From IMG/VR virus record IMGVR_UViG_3300020439_000079, positions 1-24,746 of that record: 24,746 nt of DNA. One strand, given 5' to 3'. The stretch comes from a virus. The first letter of the stretch is position 1. Each line of letters opens with the position of its first letter. The notes beneath the pieces were generated by a model that was not told where the DNA came from, did not search any database, and worked only from the letters and a program-made list of their open reading frames with translations. This document shows positions 1-9,362 of the stretch, one piece after another. A program made the translations under genes and the position numbers.

Positions 1-3000
1 TTACCTCCATCTTTTATATAAAAAGCAGAAGTGCCATCATCTTGGAAATCTATTACTGGTTGCGATCCTGTCTGATTTACAATCAGTGCAGGGCCAGTTC
101 CATCATTAGTAATTGAAAGCTGTTCTGTTGTACTTACATCAGTGTCTACAATCGTAAATGATCCTGTAGTAGAGATGTCTCCTTGCACTGTAAGGTCACC
201 TACGACAAGGGTGTTTCCACTTGTATCAACAGCAAATTTTTGTACACCTGCAATCTCAACTTTTAAATGAGATGATTGAAGTCTTAATGGTCTATATCCC
301 CCACCTGACCCTCTATCATAAGAAAGAATCCTGCTTTCATTTGAATGAATTGAACTAGAAAATTCTAATCCTGTTGTATCTGTAGACGATGCAACAATGT
401 GTAATTGTTGGTTTGTGTGGGGTGTTGTGTTTATACCTACTCTACCGTCAGAAGTAATACGCATCAACTCAGTACTACTATTTACAAAAGTTATCGGAGT
501 AGATGAGCTACTAGCTCTTATCTGAGCTTTGTTTCCAGTGAAGTATAATTCTCTATTATCACCTTCTATCCTTACGTTTCCAGCAACTGTAAGTTTTTCT
601 GATGGTGAGCTTTGACCTATACCAACATTACCATCTTCATCAATAGTCATTGATTGAGTTATAACTCCATCACTAGTTGTGTTTTGTTTATTCCAAAATT
701 GAAGTTCACTCTGTGCATTTGGGCCAACTCTTTTACATAATATAGAAGCACCAACATCAACAGTGAGGGCAGAAACCAAGAACCCCATACCAACACCTTC
801 AGTGGTATCGTTTGCAGGATTTCTTAAAAGCAAGTGATGGTTTTCTGGCTCATCGACATCAGCTAATGCGTTAGCACTGCTTTCAACTGTTAATTTAGAT
901 ACGGGGCTTGTAGTGCCTATACCAACGTTACCTGCATTGATATAACTGTCTGCTCCACTACTATTGAGGGCAACTCTAGTTACACCCGATGAATTATTAA
1001 TTGTTAACTGCCCATGATCACTTGATGACCCTAAATTTATAATCTGTATGCCAGTACTGCCAAGTCTTGAAATTGTTCCTTTGACTGAAAGCAAATGAGG
1101 AACCGTAGTCGTGCCAATTCCCACATTACCATTTTGCTCAATCCGCATCCTTTCATTTTGAACTGTCTGAAATCTAATTCTTCCAGTTCCACCAGTGCTA
1201 TAGGTTGAGTTGATGTAAGCACCGTCTGCATCAGCCCCTGCTAAAAATCTATTATTACGTCCGACGGTATCGTCATATAGAGTTAAAGTCGCACCTGCAC
1301 CTGTGCTTGTCCTAATGTTTCCATTAACTTCTAACTTTGCTACGGGGCTTGTAGTGCCAATTCCCACACTACCACTTGAATTGACTCTAATTCTTTCATT
1401 TCCATTACTAAAAATCTGAAGATCGTTGCCACTAGCACCTAAACGAACCGAAGTGTCATTGGTTGTAGAGTCATCAGAGAAAGACAAATAAGCTCCAGCA
1501 TCTGTACTCTCAAAGCTTGCAAGAACATTTGTTCCTCCTCCATTAATATGTAGATGTCTTGAAGGGCTGGTTGTACCTATTCCTAATTTACCTCCAGAGG
1601 TTAGCCTTGCCTTTTCTGCTGCTCCTGCAAACAATGTTAAGTTATCACCAGAAGAACCAGCACCTACATAATTATTACCCGAAGTGCCAGAGTCGTTGAA
1701 AGATACTCTCGATTGATTTGAGGTACTTTCAAACATTGCAGTGATTATCTCACCTGAATTGACGGAAAGTTTTCTTGCAGGACTACCAGTCCCAATACCT
1801 ACTTTTCCATCTGTGGCTATCTTTAATCTCTGTGACCCACCTACATAAAAATCTAAATTAACTGACCCATCTGCTGCTAGTGAAATGTTAGCAGAATCCT
1901 GATAAACCCTAAAAAATCTTGTACCATCACCAGTTTTAAAACTACTTGTGCCAGACGCACTTTGAACTGTTAATGTATTTGTTGGGGCAGTAGTGCCAAT
2001 GCCTACCTTACCATCAGAAAGAATACGCATCCTTTCTTGAGTTCCATTGGTATTGAATTGCAAGAAAGTAGACGCTTGTAATCTAAACCCACCTCCTATA
2101 GCTGCTGCGTAATGGTTACCTACTCCAAGAAAAGCCTCACCCCAACCAGAGGACTGCATATAAGCAGTACCGCCTGCATTTCCTGAACCATCATCAGCTT
2201 GTTTAACTTGAACTTTTGTTACTACCCCAGACCCACCTGCACCATACACATGAAGATTTGAAGTAGGGTTTGTAGTTCCTATACCAACATTGCCGTCATT
2301 ATCAATGACAGTAGTTGAGTAAGTATTGGCTGCGTTTTTAGTAATGAAACGCATTGTAGTACCTGCACCATTTCCTACGTTTGCTACAAAATCAGCATAA
2401 CGCATGTACTCATTTGAGCTACCCCCTACTGCATAGTAGTGGTTTAATATTAAACCTGCTGGGCTTCCCCCATGTGTGTAAGTCCTTACCGCTGGACTTA
2501 CACCTTCAGTGTCGGCAACAAGGAATTGATCTCCAGAGTTGTCATTATCTTTAACAACTGAAAGCCACGCATCTGGGCTACTTGTTTGACCTATCCCTAC
2601 CTTACCTCCTCCAGAGGCTAGAAAAACATTATTGTTCGATAAGTGGTTTATATAAATTGGGCCATAAGCATTTGAACTTGAGTTCTTGCCCTCAACGTGT
2701 CGGACACTCATGTATCCATTACTAGATCCACCCACACTAAGTATATTAGTGCTTGATGAAGAGTTTCTACTCAACACTGTAACAAGACCACCTGCATCTA
2801 TACTTAATGCTGTTACTCCTGTAGTTCTAAACTTGATACCACTCGCTGTACCTGTACCAGCAGCCTCAGTTCCTATCTCCAAGAAGCTAGAAGCATGCTT
2901 GAAGAAAGATCTCTCGTAGTTAGAGGAGTCGGTATAAGTTTCATATAAATTTATATGCCTACTGTTTGTGCCGTTGCGTATTTCAAAATTACCAGAAGCA

Positions 3001-4775
3001 ACTATCTCTTTAGATGTTATCCCCCTTAGTCTTAGTAACTCTGCAATCCCATTACTAGAAGTAACTTGCAGAATTATGTCTTTTCCAGACCCAGTGTTCC
3101 TGATGATGAGATCTTTAGAAGCGTCCTGAGAGGATATGTAATTAAAATTTCCTGCTGTATGTAGATTTAAACTACTACCACAAAAATGACCTGATGTGCT
3201 AGTAATAGAACCAGCAGTCACTGCATTTCCTGCATAACTTATAGTCATACAATCAATAGCATCCGCTGTGTTTCTGAACTTAAACCCGTATCCTGATCCA
3301 CCTGTTGTAGCTAACCATTCTTGGAAAGTTCTGACTTGATAGCCATTAGCAACATAAACATTACCACTTACTGACCATATACCTGCTTCGTTTGCTTTGA
3401 ACTTTGTATTTCCATCAATGGATAGGTTGACTTGATCTTTCTGAGGTGAAGATGTGTAATCAGATCTATAAAAACCTGTGTCATTTCCACCAGTAAATGA
3501 TATAGCAGGATCTCCTCCAGTCCCATCAGGGATTCTTAATCCTTTGGTAAATACATTTTTAACAATACCCCCATCTAATCGGAAATATTCTGTATATCCT
3601 CCAGAACCATCGTCATTTTGAAATACTATATTTTGATCATCAGCAAGATTCCTAATGACTAAATTACCTACTCCTGCGTTCGATATATAAGAAACATTAT
3701 TATGATGGAACAACTGTAAGTCAGTCGAGTTACCAAATGTAAGTCGGCTAGAGTCTGGGAAAACTGTGTAAGGAACTGTACCTAATGAACCATCCAAACG
3801 GAAGTATTCAGCCACTCCGCCAGACCCATCATCAGATTTAAATATAATGTCTTTATCATTTGCCGTGTTCTCAATGTAAAGATCACCGACAGTGTTTTTT
3901 ACAAAACCATTTGTACTATTATGAGTAAGCCAAATGCCTGAACCAACATATAAAGAAATATTATCTGGAATATTTACAGAACTAGCCGACCCGTCGAGTC
4001 TGAGCAACTCGTTAAGAGTTCCATCAGACGCTCTAAAAATTAAATCCTTATTAGCTGCATCATTTGAAATATAAAAATCCCCTGAGAAGTTTTTATGATG
4101 AGTGTTATTTGGGCCATGCTTAATAGAAAAATCATTTGCCCCACCAAAAAACAATTCAACATTATCAGGAATGTTGACGGAAGTAGCCGAAGCATCTAGA
4201 CGAAGAAGCTCTGTTGTTGAAGCACCTGCTAAAAATATTATATCATCAGCATCTCTTGATGTTTGTATCTTCAGGTTATTGAACCTTGGTGCTATTGTGC
4301 TGTCTCCGCCATCCCCACCAACTTGTATAACTCCACTGTTAGTGTTTCCTAACTCAAGGTATCCAGTGCCGTTAGCTTTTAATGCTGCGTTATTGGATAC
4401 AAAAAGATTAGAAGCTGTTAGATCTCCATGAATTGTTGATCCAGATGCCGAAGTACTCAGCTTAAGTATGTTGTTATAGTAGAGAGAAACAGCTCCGCCA
4501 TTGATAAATGATGCATACTGAGCAGTATCAAGATGATTACGAAAAATTAAATTTGTGGCATGTAACTCAAGATTTCCAGTACCAACATCCTTGATTATAC
4601 TATCCGATCCATCGTGTAGGAGCTGTAGATCATTGCCATCTCCTAGCTTTATAATGCCATTATCAGCAAGTTTAATATTGCCAGTAGTTTCAATTGACTC
4701 TGATGGCTCAATAGTTCCAACGCCAACTTTATCTAAAGTAGCTATCTGTTCTTTAAAAAATCTACCTTGTGCCAT
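1..4775 (-). CDS. Giant tail fibre / adsorption protein, C-terminus beyond window edge
   Basis: I read this frame codon by codon from the ATG at 4775 to position 3 and found no stop, so at least 1591 residues are encoded and the C-terminus lies outside the window. The start MAQGRFFKEQIATLDKVGVG follows the upstream fibre stop by one base. The N-terminal part has LGDGNDLQLLHDGSDS and four or five degenerate units of the type IIF..DDGSGG..EYFRLDGS (about 3580-4260). The left part has about ten copies of a motif like GNVGIGTTSP, often after RMRI..NGNVG. The last visible stretch contains NDGTGPALIVNQTG and FQDDGTSAFYIKDGG. These repeats are typical of host-recognition fibres of marine phages; they usually form trimeric beta-rich shafts outside the cell. 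Role as a fibre is inferred from repeat style and position after the tail genes. A receptor-binding tip or an intramolecular chaperone could lie in the missing part. Confidence 0.88.
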   Translation of the reverse strand, partial: MAQGRFFKEQIATLDKVGVGTIEPSESIETTGNIKLADNGIIKLGDGNDLQLLHDGSDSIIKDVGTGNLELHATNLIFRNHLDTAQYASFINGGAVSLYYNNILKLSTSASGSTIHGDLTASNLFVSNNAALKANGTGYLELGNTNSGVIQVGGDGGDSTIAPRFNNLKIQTSRDADDIIFLAGASTTELLRLDASATSVNIPDNVELFFGGANDFSIKHGPNNTHHKNFSGDFYISNDAANKDLIFRASDGTLNELLRLDGSASSVNIPDNISLYVGSGIWLTHNSTNGFVKNTVGDLYIENTANDKDIIFKSDDGSGGVAEYFRLDGSLGTVPYTVFPDSSRLTFGNSTDLQLFHHNNVSYISNAGVGNLVIRNLADDQNIVFQNDDGSGGYTEYFRLDGGIVKNVFTKGLRIPDGTGGDPAISFTGGNDTGFYRSDYTSSPQKDQVNLSIDGNTKFKANEAGIWSVSGNVYVANGYQVRTFQEWLATTGGSGYGFKFRNTADAIDCMTISYAGNAVTAGSITSTSGHFCGSSLNLHTAGNFNYISSQDASKDLIIRNTGSGKDIILQVTSSNGIAELLRLRGITSKEIVASGNFEIRNGTNSRHINLYETYTDSSNYERSFFKHASSFLEIGTEAAGTGTASGIKFRTTGVTALSIDAGGLVTVLSRNSSSSTNILSVGGSSNGYMSVRHVEGKNSSSNAYGPIYINHLSNNNVFLASGGGKVGIGQTSSPDAWLSVVKDNDNSGDQFLVADTEGVSPAVRTYTHGGSPAGLILNHYYAVGGSSNEYMRYADFVANVGNGAGTTMRFITKNAANTYSTTVIDNDGNVGIGTTNPTSNLHVYGAGGSGVVTKVQVKQADDGSGNAGGTAYMQSSGWGEAFLGVGNHYAAAIGGGFRLQASTFLQFNTNGTQERMRILSDGKVGIGTTAPTNTLTVQSASGTSSFKTGDGTRFFRVYQDSANISLAADGSVNLDFYVGGSQRLKIATDGKVGIGTGSPARKLSVNSGEIITAMFESTSNQSRVSFNDSGTSGNNYVGAGSSGDNLTLFAGAAEKARLTSGGKLGIGTTSPSRHLHINGGGTNVLASFESTDAGAYLSFSDDSTTNDTSVRLGASGNDLQIFSNGNERIRVNSSGSVGIGTTSPVAKLEVNGNIRTSTGAGATLTLYDDTVGRNNRFLAGADADGAYINSTYSTGGTGRIRFQTVQNERMRIEQNGNVGIGTTTVPHLLSVKGTISRLGSTGIQIINLGSSSDHGQLTINNSSGVTRVALNSSGADSYINAGNVGIGTTSPVSKLTVESSANALADVDEPENHHLLLRNPANDTTEGVGMGFLVSALTVDVGASILCKRVGPNAQSELQFWNKQNTTSDGVITQSMTIDEDGNVGIGQSSPSEKLTVAGNVRIEGDNRELYFTGNKAQIRASSSSTPITFVNSSTELMRITSDGRVGINTTPHTNQQLHIVASSTDTTGLEFSSSIHSNESRILSYDRGSGGGYRPLRLQSSHLKVEIAGVQKFAVDTSGNTLVVGDLTVQGDISTTGSFTIVDTDVSTTEQLSITNDGTGPALIVNQTGSQPVIDFQDDGTSAFYIKDGG
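418..2610 (-). repeat. NVGIGTTSP-type protein repeats in the giant fibre gene
   Basis: Ten copies of a motif read as [NDSG]G[NKRS][VL]GI[GN] followed by a TTSP-like tail occur near plus positions 430, 610, 910, 1110, 1350, 1570, 1790, 1990, 2270 and 2590; a related VGVGTIEPSE lies at the N-terminus near 4710. Spacing is irregular, roughly 180 to 320 bases, because the sequence between motifs differs. This is a coding repeat of the shaft, not a DNA mobile repeat. Confidence 0.8.
3570..4260 (-). repeat. DDGSGG-EYFRLDGS protein repeats in the giant fibre gene
   Basis: Units with the core DKDIIFKSDDGSGG followed by EYFRLDGS, or the diverged forms ELLRLDGSASSVNIPDN and ELLRLDASATSVNIPDN, recur at about 200-base intervals (near 3600, 3820, 4010 and 4200). 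Each unit ends in a segment describing a beta-rich stretch such as LTFGNSTDLQLFHH. The set is distinct from the NVGIGTTSP repeats further along the same protein. Confidence 0.75.
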
Positions 4776-4776
4776 T

Positions 4777-7700
4777 TTATATCAATCGTCTTAGTTTAAT
4801 ACTGAAGGTGTGTGCCTGCGTTCCAGTATATGTACCTGCTATTTGTAGTTTAACATTATTGGATGTCGAACTCGATATAGTTCTTAAAAATAAAGTCTTA
4901 TCATTATCTCCTCCACCTGCTCTATGTAGATCTATTTCACTACTAAACCCGTCATCGCTAGTGGTTCCTCCGTAAAATGCCATGATGCCAGAATAATATA
5001 CTTCTGAAGAACCTCCTGAAGCTGCGTCATTAGCATGTATTTGGACTGCGTAAGTCCCTAATGGTGTATTCGAACCATCAATTCCAGTGTCTTGGAAGCT
5101 CGTAGATATTGTCACTGAAACAGATACCGTCCTTAACTGATCGACAGCACTTCCAGATGTCATGTTCAATCCACCATGCTTGACCTGCCCATTGACATCT
5201 AGCTTTACACCCTGAGAGCTTTGTGGAGACGATGTATTAACTCCTACAGATCCATTTGAAGCTACTATAAACCTATCAGTAGCAGACAAACTTTCATCTT
5301 TGAATCTTACTGTGTCTGCCCCTACCCATATATCTCCAGTGCCGTTTTCCAGTACCGCTCTTGAGTTGTTATGGTAAATATCAAAATCATTGTCGCTACC
5401 AAATCTAGCCTTAACATCATCATTAAATGTAACGTTTCCAGTGAGAGTTCCACCAGCTAGAGGGAGCTTAGTCGCTATTGAATTAGTGATGGTGGTGGAG
5501 AAATTGGCATCGTCCCCCAGAGCGGCCGCCAGTTCATTTAGAGTGTTTAGAGCGTCTGGGCTGGAATCCACCAAATTGCTAACTGCTGTGGTTACGTATT
5601 CAGTAGTTGCTATCTGTGTTGAATTTGTAGACGATGAAGCTGTGGGTGCTGTAGGAGTCCCTGTAAATGTAGGACTCGTAAACATGGTGGCCTTAGATTG
5701 ATTGGTTACATTTCCAAGACCTACCTGTGCTGCTGTTACAGAATGCGGATTAGTTGTATCGCTTGTATGGGTTGCTAAGTTTGTGCTAGAGCTGATTCCT
5801 AATTCAGTTAATGTTTTGTTTTCCCACTTTGATGTACTGCTATTGTATTGAAGAAGCTCCCCGTTTCCTAATGAGCTTAGACCAATATCACCCATTTCAG
5901 CCAGAGTGTCCTCTGTGTCTACAACCGCCTGCACAAACGCTGTTGTGGCGATTTTAGTGCTGTTATCAGAGGTTGATGGGGTTGGTGCTGTAGGGGTTCC
6001 TCCAAAAGCAGGATTGGCTAGCGTTGCTATACCTAATTCCGCGAAAGTTTTATTATGCCACTTTGACCCTGATCCATAAGCCAATAAAGAATCTGATGCT
6101 GGAACTCCAGAGATAACAACATCATTCATCTCTGATAATTCATTTTCAGCGGTTACTGCACTCTGAACAAACTGTGTTGTAGCTATTTTTGTAGAATTAT
6201 CCCCTGAAGACTGCGTTGGGGCGGTCGGATTCCCAGTCAATGCAGGACTTGCAAGAATCGTTGACTTGGATTCGTTAGTTACATTACCCAAACCAACATC
6301 ACTGGCTGTTATGTTACCTATGGCTGTGGTTACAAATGCCGTTGTCGCTAATCTAGTTGTGTTGTTACCTGCCGATGGTGTTGGGGCTACTGGTGTCCCT
6401 GTGAATGTAGAGTTGGCGAACATTGTCGCCTTTGACTCGTTAGTTACGTTTCCTAACCCAACTTGTGTCGCTGTTACTGAGTGCGGATTGCTCGTACTTG
6501 CGGTATGCGACGACAGAGACGATGTAGTTGCTATCCCAACTTCTGATAGAGTTCTATTTTCAAATCTACTATCAGAATTATCATAAACTAATATTTCACC
6601 ATCAGATATCGATGACAACTGTACATCTGTTGCGTTAGAAATTGATACAGATGAAGAGGTTATGTATGACTGTGCTTTTACAAAAGCTGTACTTGCTGCT
6701 TTTGTAGAATTATCTGAACTTGCAGGTGTAGGTATGGTTACAGTCCCTGTAAATGTAGGACTGCTAAACATAGTTGCTTTAGACTCATTGTCTACGTTGC
6801 CTAGTCCAACTTGAGATTTAGTTACAGAATGAGGGTTACTAGTCGAACTTGTATGTGAAGTTAACGAGGAGCTTGAAGCAATGCCTGCTTCAGATAATGT
6901 TCTGTTTATCCACTTGGAGGTGCTTGAGTCGTATTGTAAAACCTCATCATTTGATATTGATGTTATTTGTGTGTTACTTAAATCGCCTACACTAAAGCTT
7001 ACATTTCCTACTGCTGTTGTAACGAACTGTGTTGTTGCTAACTGAGTAGTATTAGTCCCTGATGATGCCGTTGGAGCTGTAGGTGTGCCAGTTAAAGAAG
7101 GGCTTGCAAGAGGAGCCTTCAAAGCTAGCGAATTGGTTACACTGCTAGAAAACGAGGAATCATCACCCAACGCAGCTGCCAGTTCATTTAGCGTATCTAA
7201 AGCAGCTGGAGCTGAATCCAGTACATTAGCTATAGCAGTTGTTACATATTCAGTAGTTGCTATTCTTGTGGAGTTATTGCTAGCTCCTTGAGTTGGTGCT
7301 ACAGGATTTCCAGTAAAAACTGGATCTGCAAACATGTTAGCCTTTGATTCATTTGTGACGTTACCAAGCCCCACCTGAGATGCTGTCACCCCATGAGGGT
7401 TGCTTGTGCTTGACGTATGGGAAGCAAGACTTGATGAAGTCGCTAATCCTGCTTGAGTAGCTGTTTGGTTAATCCACTTACTAGACGTAGAATCATAAGC
7501 TAGCAATGCATTGTCTGCTGGAACCCCAGTGATTGTTACGTCATTTAGCTCTACTAGCTGATTCTCTTGATTGATCGCTGAAGTTACAAACTGAGTAGTT
7601 GCTATTTTGGTGCTATTGTCTCCTGCACTCTGTGTAGGAGCCGTCGGGCTACCTGTAAGGGCAGGGCTAGTAAGCATCGTCGCTTTAGATTCGTTCGTAA

Positions 7701-8922
7701 CATTCCCAAGCCCAACTTGCGAAGCTGTGACATTATGAGGATTGCTAGAGCTGCCAGTGTGAGAAGAAAGAGATGCAGTAGTTGCAATACCTGCTTCTGA
7801 AAACGTTCTATTAATCCATCTTGATGTTGTTGTGTCATATTGAATGATCTCATCATCGGAAAGAGAACTAATTGATACATCATTCAACTCAGACAGCTCA
7901 TTCTCTGTTCCGATAGCAGAATCCACATAAGCGGTAGTTGCTAGCTTGGTACTATTATCTCCTGCGCTTTGAGTAACAGCTGTTGGATTCCCTGTAAATA
8001 CAGGGCTTGTGAACATGGTTGATTTAGATTCGTTAGTAACGTTGCCTAAACCTACCTGAGTAGCTGTTACGCTATGAGGATTTGATGTGCTACTTGTATG
8101 AGTTGTTAAGCTAGATGAAGTTGCTAATCCTAGCTCTGATGTCGTTTTGTTAAGCCATTTGCTTGAAGAGCTATCATATTGAAGCAATTCTCCGTTTCCA
8201 AGAGATGTGATATTCACATCATCCATTTCACCAATGCTATTCTCTAAATTGATAGCAGAAGTTACGAATGCAGTAGTGGCTATCTTTGTTGAGCTGTCAC
8301 CTGCTGATTGAGTTGGAGCGGTGGGGTTTCCCGTTAAAGCAGGGCTAGCTAATGTAGCCTTCGCATCTAGTGCAGTTTGAGTGGCTGTTGAAATTGGTTT
8401 ATTAGCATCACTTGTATTGTCAACGTTTCCCAAACCAACCTGTGATTTAGTAACACTATGCGGATTGCTAACATTTACAGTGTGAGCTGTTAAGTTAGTA
8501 GATGTGGCAAATCCCAACTCATTTATAGTTCTGTTTATGAACTTTCCGCTAGTTGAGTCGTACTGAAGTAGCTCATTATCAGCTATTGATGTTAAATTTA
8601 CATCATTAAGCTCTGCAATTGTGTTCTCGCTCTCTACAGCCGACTGAACAAATGCTGTGGTTGCAAGCTTTGTGCTGTTATCTCCAAAACTCTGAGTAGG
8701 CGCAGTTGGATTGCCTGTTAGGTTTGGGCTGTTTTTAGGAGCGTATGAAGTTTCAACGGTGACTTTTGAAACCTTTGATTCTACTGAAACTAAATTGGGA
8801 GTTACAGCTGGAGTTACAGTGACAGAATCACCGCTAACAACAGTTATTACTTTGTTCTGTTGTGGTGTGTTGACAGTAACTTTCTTGACTGTCTGTTGAA
8901 CCGTTGCTGTGACATTCGACAT
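4777..8922 (-). CDS. Long repeat-rich tail fibre protein (1381 aa)
   Basis: The protein is built from a short N-terminal domain of about 65 residues, then 11 copies of a phage tail-fibre repeat of the TGNPTAPTQSAGDNSTK type followed by IATTAFV, then a non-repetitive C-terminal part from about residue 1150. Between most copies are two further recurring blocks: ELLQYDSSTSKWENKT and SNPHSVTATQVGLGNV. A full composite unit is about 113 residues. The C-terminal part has LPLAGGTLTGNVTF, a GSDNDFDIYHNN stretch and a GSVGVNTSSP motif resembling the repeats of the next gene, then a terminal beta-rich domain. The ATG overlaps the stop of the upstream gene as TAATG, with no clear Shine-Dalgarno, so translation is probably coupled. 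Expected role: trimeric adsorption fibre attached to the tail tip. Confidence 0.9.
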   Translation of the reverse strand: MSNVTATVQQTVKKVTVNTPQQNKVITVVSGDSVTVTPAVTPNLVSVESKVSKVTVETSYAPKNSPNLTGNPTAPTQSFGDNSTKLATTAFVQSAVESENTIAELNDVNLTSIADNELLQYDSTSGKFINRTINELGFATSTNLTAHTVNVSNPHSVTKSQVGLGNVDNTSDANKPISTATQTALDAKATLASPALTGNPTAPTQSAGDSSTKIATTAFVTSAINLENSIGEMDDVNITSLGNGELLQYDSSSSKWLNKTTSELGLATSSSLTTHTSSTSNPHSVTATQVGLGNVTNESKSTMFTSPVFTGNPTAVTQSAGDNSTKLATTAYVDSAIGTENELSELNDVSISSLSDDEIIQYDTTTSRWINRTFSEAGIATTASLSSHTGSSSNPHNVTASQVGLGNVTNESKATMLTSPALTGSPTAPTQSAGDNSTKIATTQFVTSAINQENQLVELNDVTITGVPADNALLAYDSTSSKWINQTATQAGLATSSSLASHTSSTSNPHGVTASQVGLGNVTNESKANMFADPVFTGNPVAPTQGASNNSTRIATTEYVTTAIANVLDSAPAALDTLNELAAALGDDSSFSSSVTNSLALKAPLASPSLTGTPTAPTASSGTNTTQLATTQFVTTAVGNVSFSVGDLSNTQITSISNDEVLQYDSSTSKWINRTLSEAGIASSSSLTSHTSSTSNPHSVTKSQVGLGNVDNESKATMFSSPTFTGTVTIPTPASSDNSTKAASTAFVKAQSYITSSSVSISNATDVQLSSISDGEILVYDNSDSRFENRTLSEVGIATTSSLSSHTASTSNPHSVTATQVGLGNVTNESKATMFANSTFTGTPVAPTPSAGNNTTRLATTAFVTTAIGNITASDVGLGNVTNESKSTILASPALTGNPTAPTQSSGDNSTKIATTQFVQSAVTAENELSEMNDVVISGVPASDSLLAYGSGSKWHNKTFAELGIATLANPAFGGTPTAPTPSTSDNSTKIATTAFVQAVVDTEDTLAEMGDIGLSSLGNGELLQYNSSTSKWENKTLTELGISSSTNLATHTSDTTNPHSVTAAQVGLGNVTNQSKATMFTSPTFTGTPTAPTASSSTNSTQIATTEYVTTAVSNLVDSSPDALNTLNELAAALGDDANFSTTITNSIATKLPLAGGTLTGNVTFNDDVKARFGSDNDFDIYHNNSRAVLENGTGDIWVGADTVRFKDESLSATDRFIVASNGSVGVNTSSPQSSQGVKLDVNGQVKHGGLNMTSGSAVDQLRTVSVSVTISTSFQDTGIDGSNTPLGTYAVQIHANDAASGGSSEVYYSGIMAFYGGTTSDDGFSSEIDLHRAGGGDNDKTLFLRTISSSTSNNVKLQIAGTYTGTQAHTFSIKLRRLI
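5580..8727 (-). repeat. Eleven-copy tail-fibre repeat array (coding)
   Basis: Eleven copies of the TG.PTAPT..NSTK.ATT.FV module can be counted in the translated 1381-residue fibre. Two copies (the fifth and the last) are followed by a variant block ALNTLNELAAALGDD instead of the ELLQYDS block, and the eighth copy is shortened. The protein units are very alike, but the underlying DNA units differ at many synonymous positions. Confidence 0.85.
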
Positions 8923-9299
8923 TATGTAACTTCGTGCTTAATATCAAACTCAAGCCTCACTGACTCTACGCATTCGTTTGAGGAGTTAAATATTTTCAAG
9001 TCACCTCCTACTGTTACGTCTGTATTTGGAAGAGCGGTGGCTTGAGCTGTGTTCCACAACAGTTTTACATTGGGCTTTGTGTTAGCATCTACATAATGAA
9101 ACGTTATCCTTCCAGATGCCGAAGTTAATGAATCTACTTGATCACCTGAGAATGATCGATCTATTTTCCCTGCGCTTTTCCTAAGAACCATTGAGGCTGT
9201 AAATCCACTAGTAAAATCCTGAACATTGTCATTATCATCAGGAACTGTTACCTCTACTGTTTGTTTTTGCCCTCTTTTTAATATAGTGTTGTTTGCCAT
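8922..9299 (-). CDS. Small tail-tip or fibre-adaptor protein, function uncertain (125 aa)
   Basis: The sequence begins MANNTILKRGQKQTVEVTVP and ends with an all-beta looking stretch (VTVGGDLKIFNSSNECVESV, then RLEFDIKHEVT). The pattern of a short beta-sandwich ending in a hydrophilic EVT strand is reminiscent of the N-terminal domain of baseplate upper proteins (BppU-like), which connect fibres to the tail tip, but I cannot confirm that by eye. Position directly before the first long fibre gene, with a TAATG overlap between them, fits an adaptor role. There is no strong Shine-Dalgarno; instead an inverted repeat ends one base before the ATG. No signal peptide or membrane segment is visible. 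Confidence 0.72.
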   Translation of the reverse strand: MANNTILKRGQKQTVEVTVPDDNDNVQDFTSGFTASMVLRKSAGKIDRSFSGDQVDSLTSASGRITFHYVDANTKPNVKLLWNTAQATALPNTDVTVGGDLKIFNSSNECVESVRLEFDIKHEVT

Positions 9300-9300
9300 T

Positions 9301-9332
9301 GCGGAATTTCCCAGTTTATTAGTAATTTCCGC
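9301..9332 (-). promoter_or_regulatory. Inverted repeat directly upstream of the 9299 start
   Basis: GCGGAATTT at 9301-9309 and AATTTCCGC at 9324-9332 can pair at eight of nine positions around a 14-base loop. On the transcript the hairpin ends one base before the ATG at 9299 and would hide any ribosome-binding site there. It has no T-run, so it does not look like a terminator. Function is unknown. Confidence 0.35.
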
Positions 9333-9362
9333 TCTCGACCCCTTTTCGTCAACTTTTCCTTT

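Noticed and set aside
1037-1231. A 64-codon minus-strand frame in the left region
   Set aside because: It is in a different frame from the giant fibre gene, which is open over the same bases and carries clear repeats.
418-8727. Regularly spaced similar sequences that could suggest a CRISPR array or DNA satellite
   Set aside because: Repeats are long, imperfect at the DNA level, keep the reading frame and encode known tail-fibre motifs.
5390-8899. Several plus-strand frames and one other-frame minus-strand frame within the 1381-residue fibre gene
   Set aside because: They recur because the underlying coding repeats recur; their sequences are rich in Val, Leu and Ser with no domain features.
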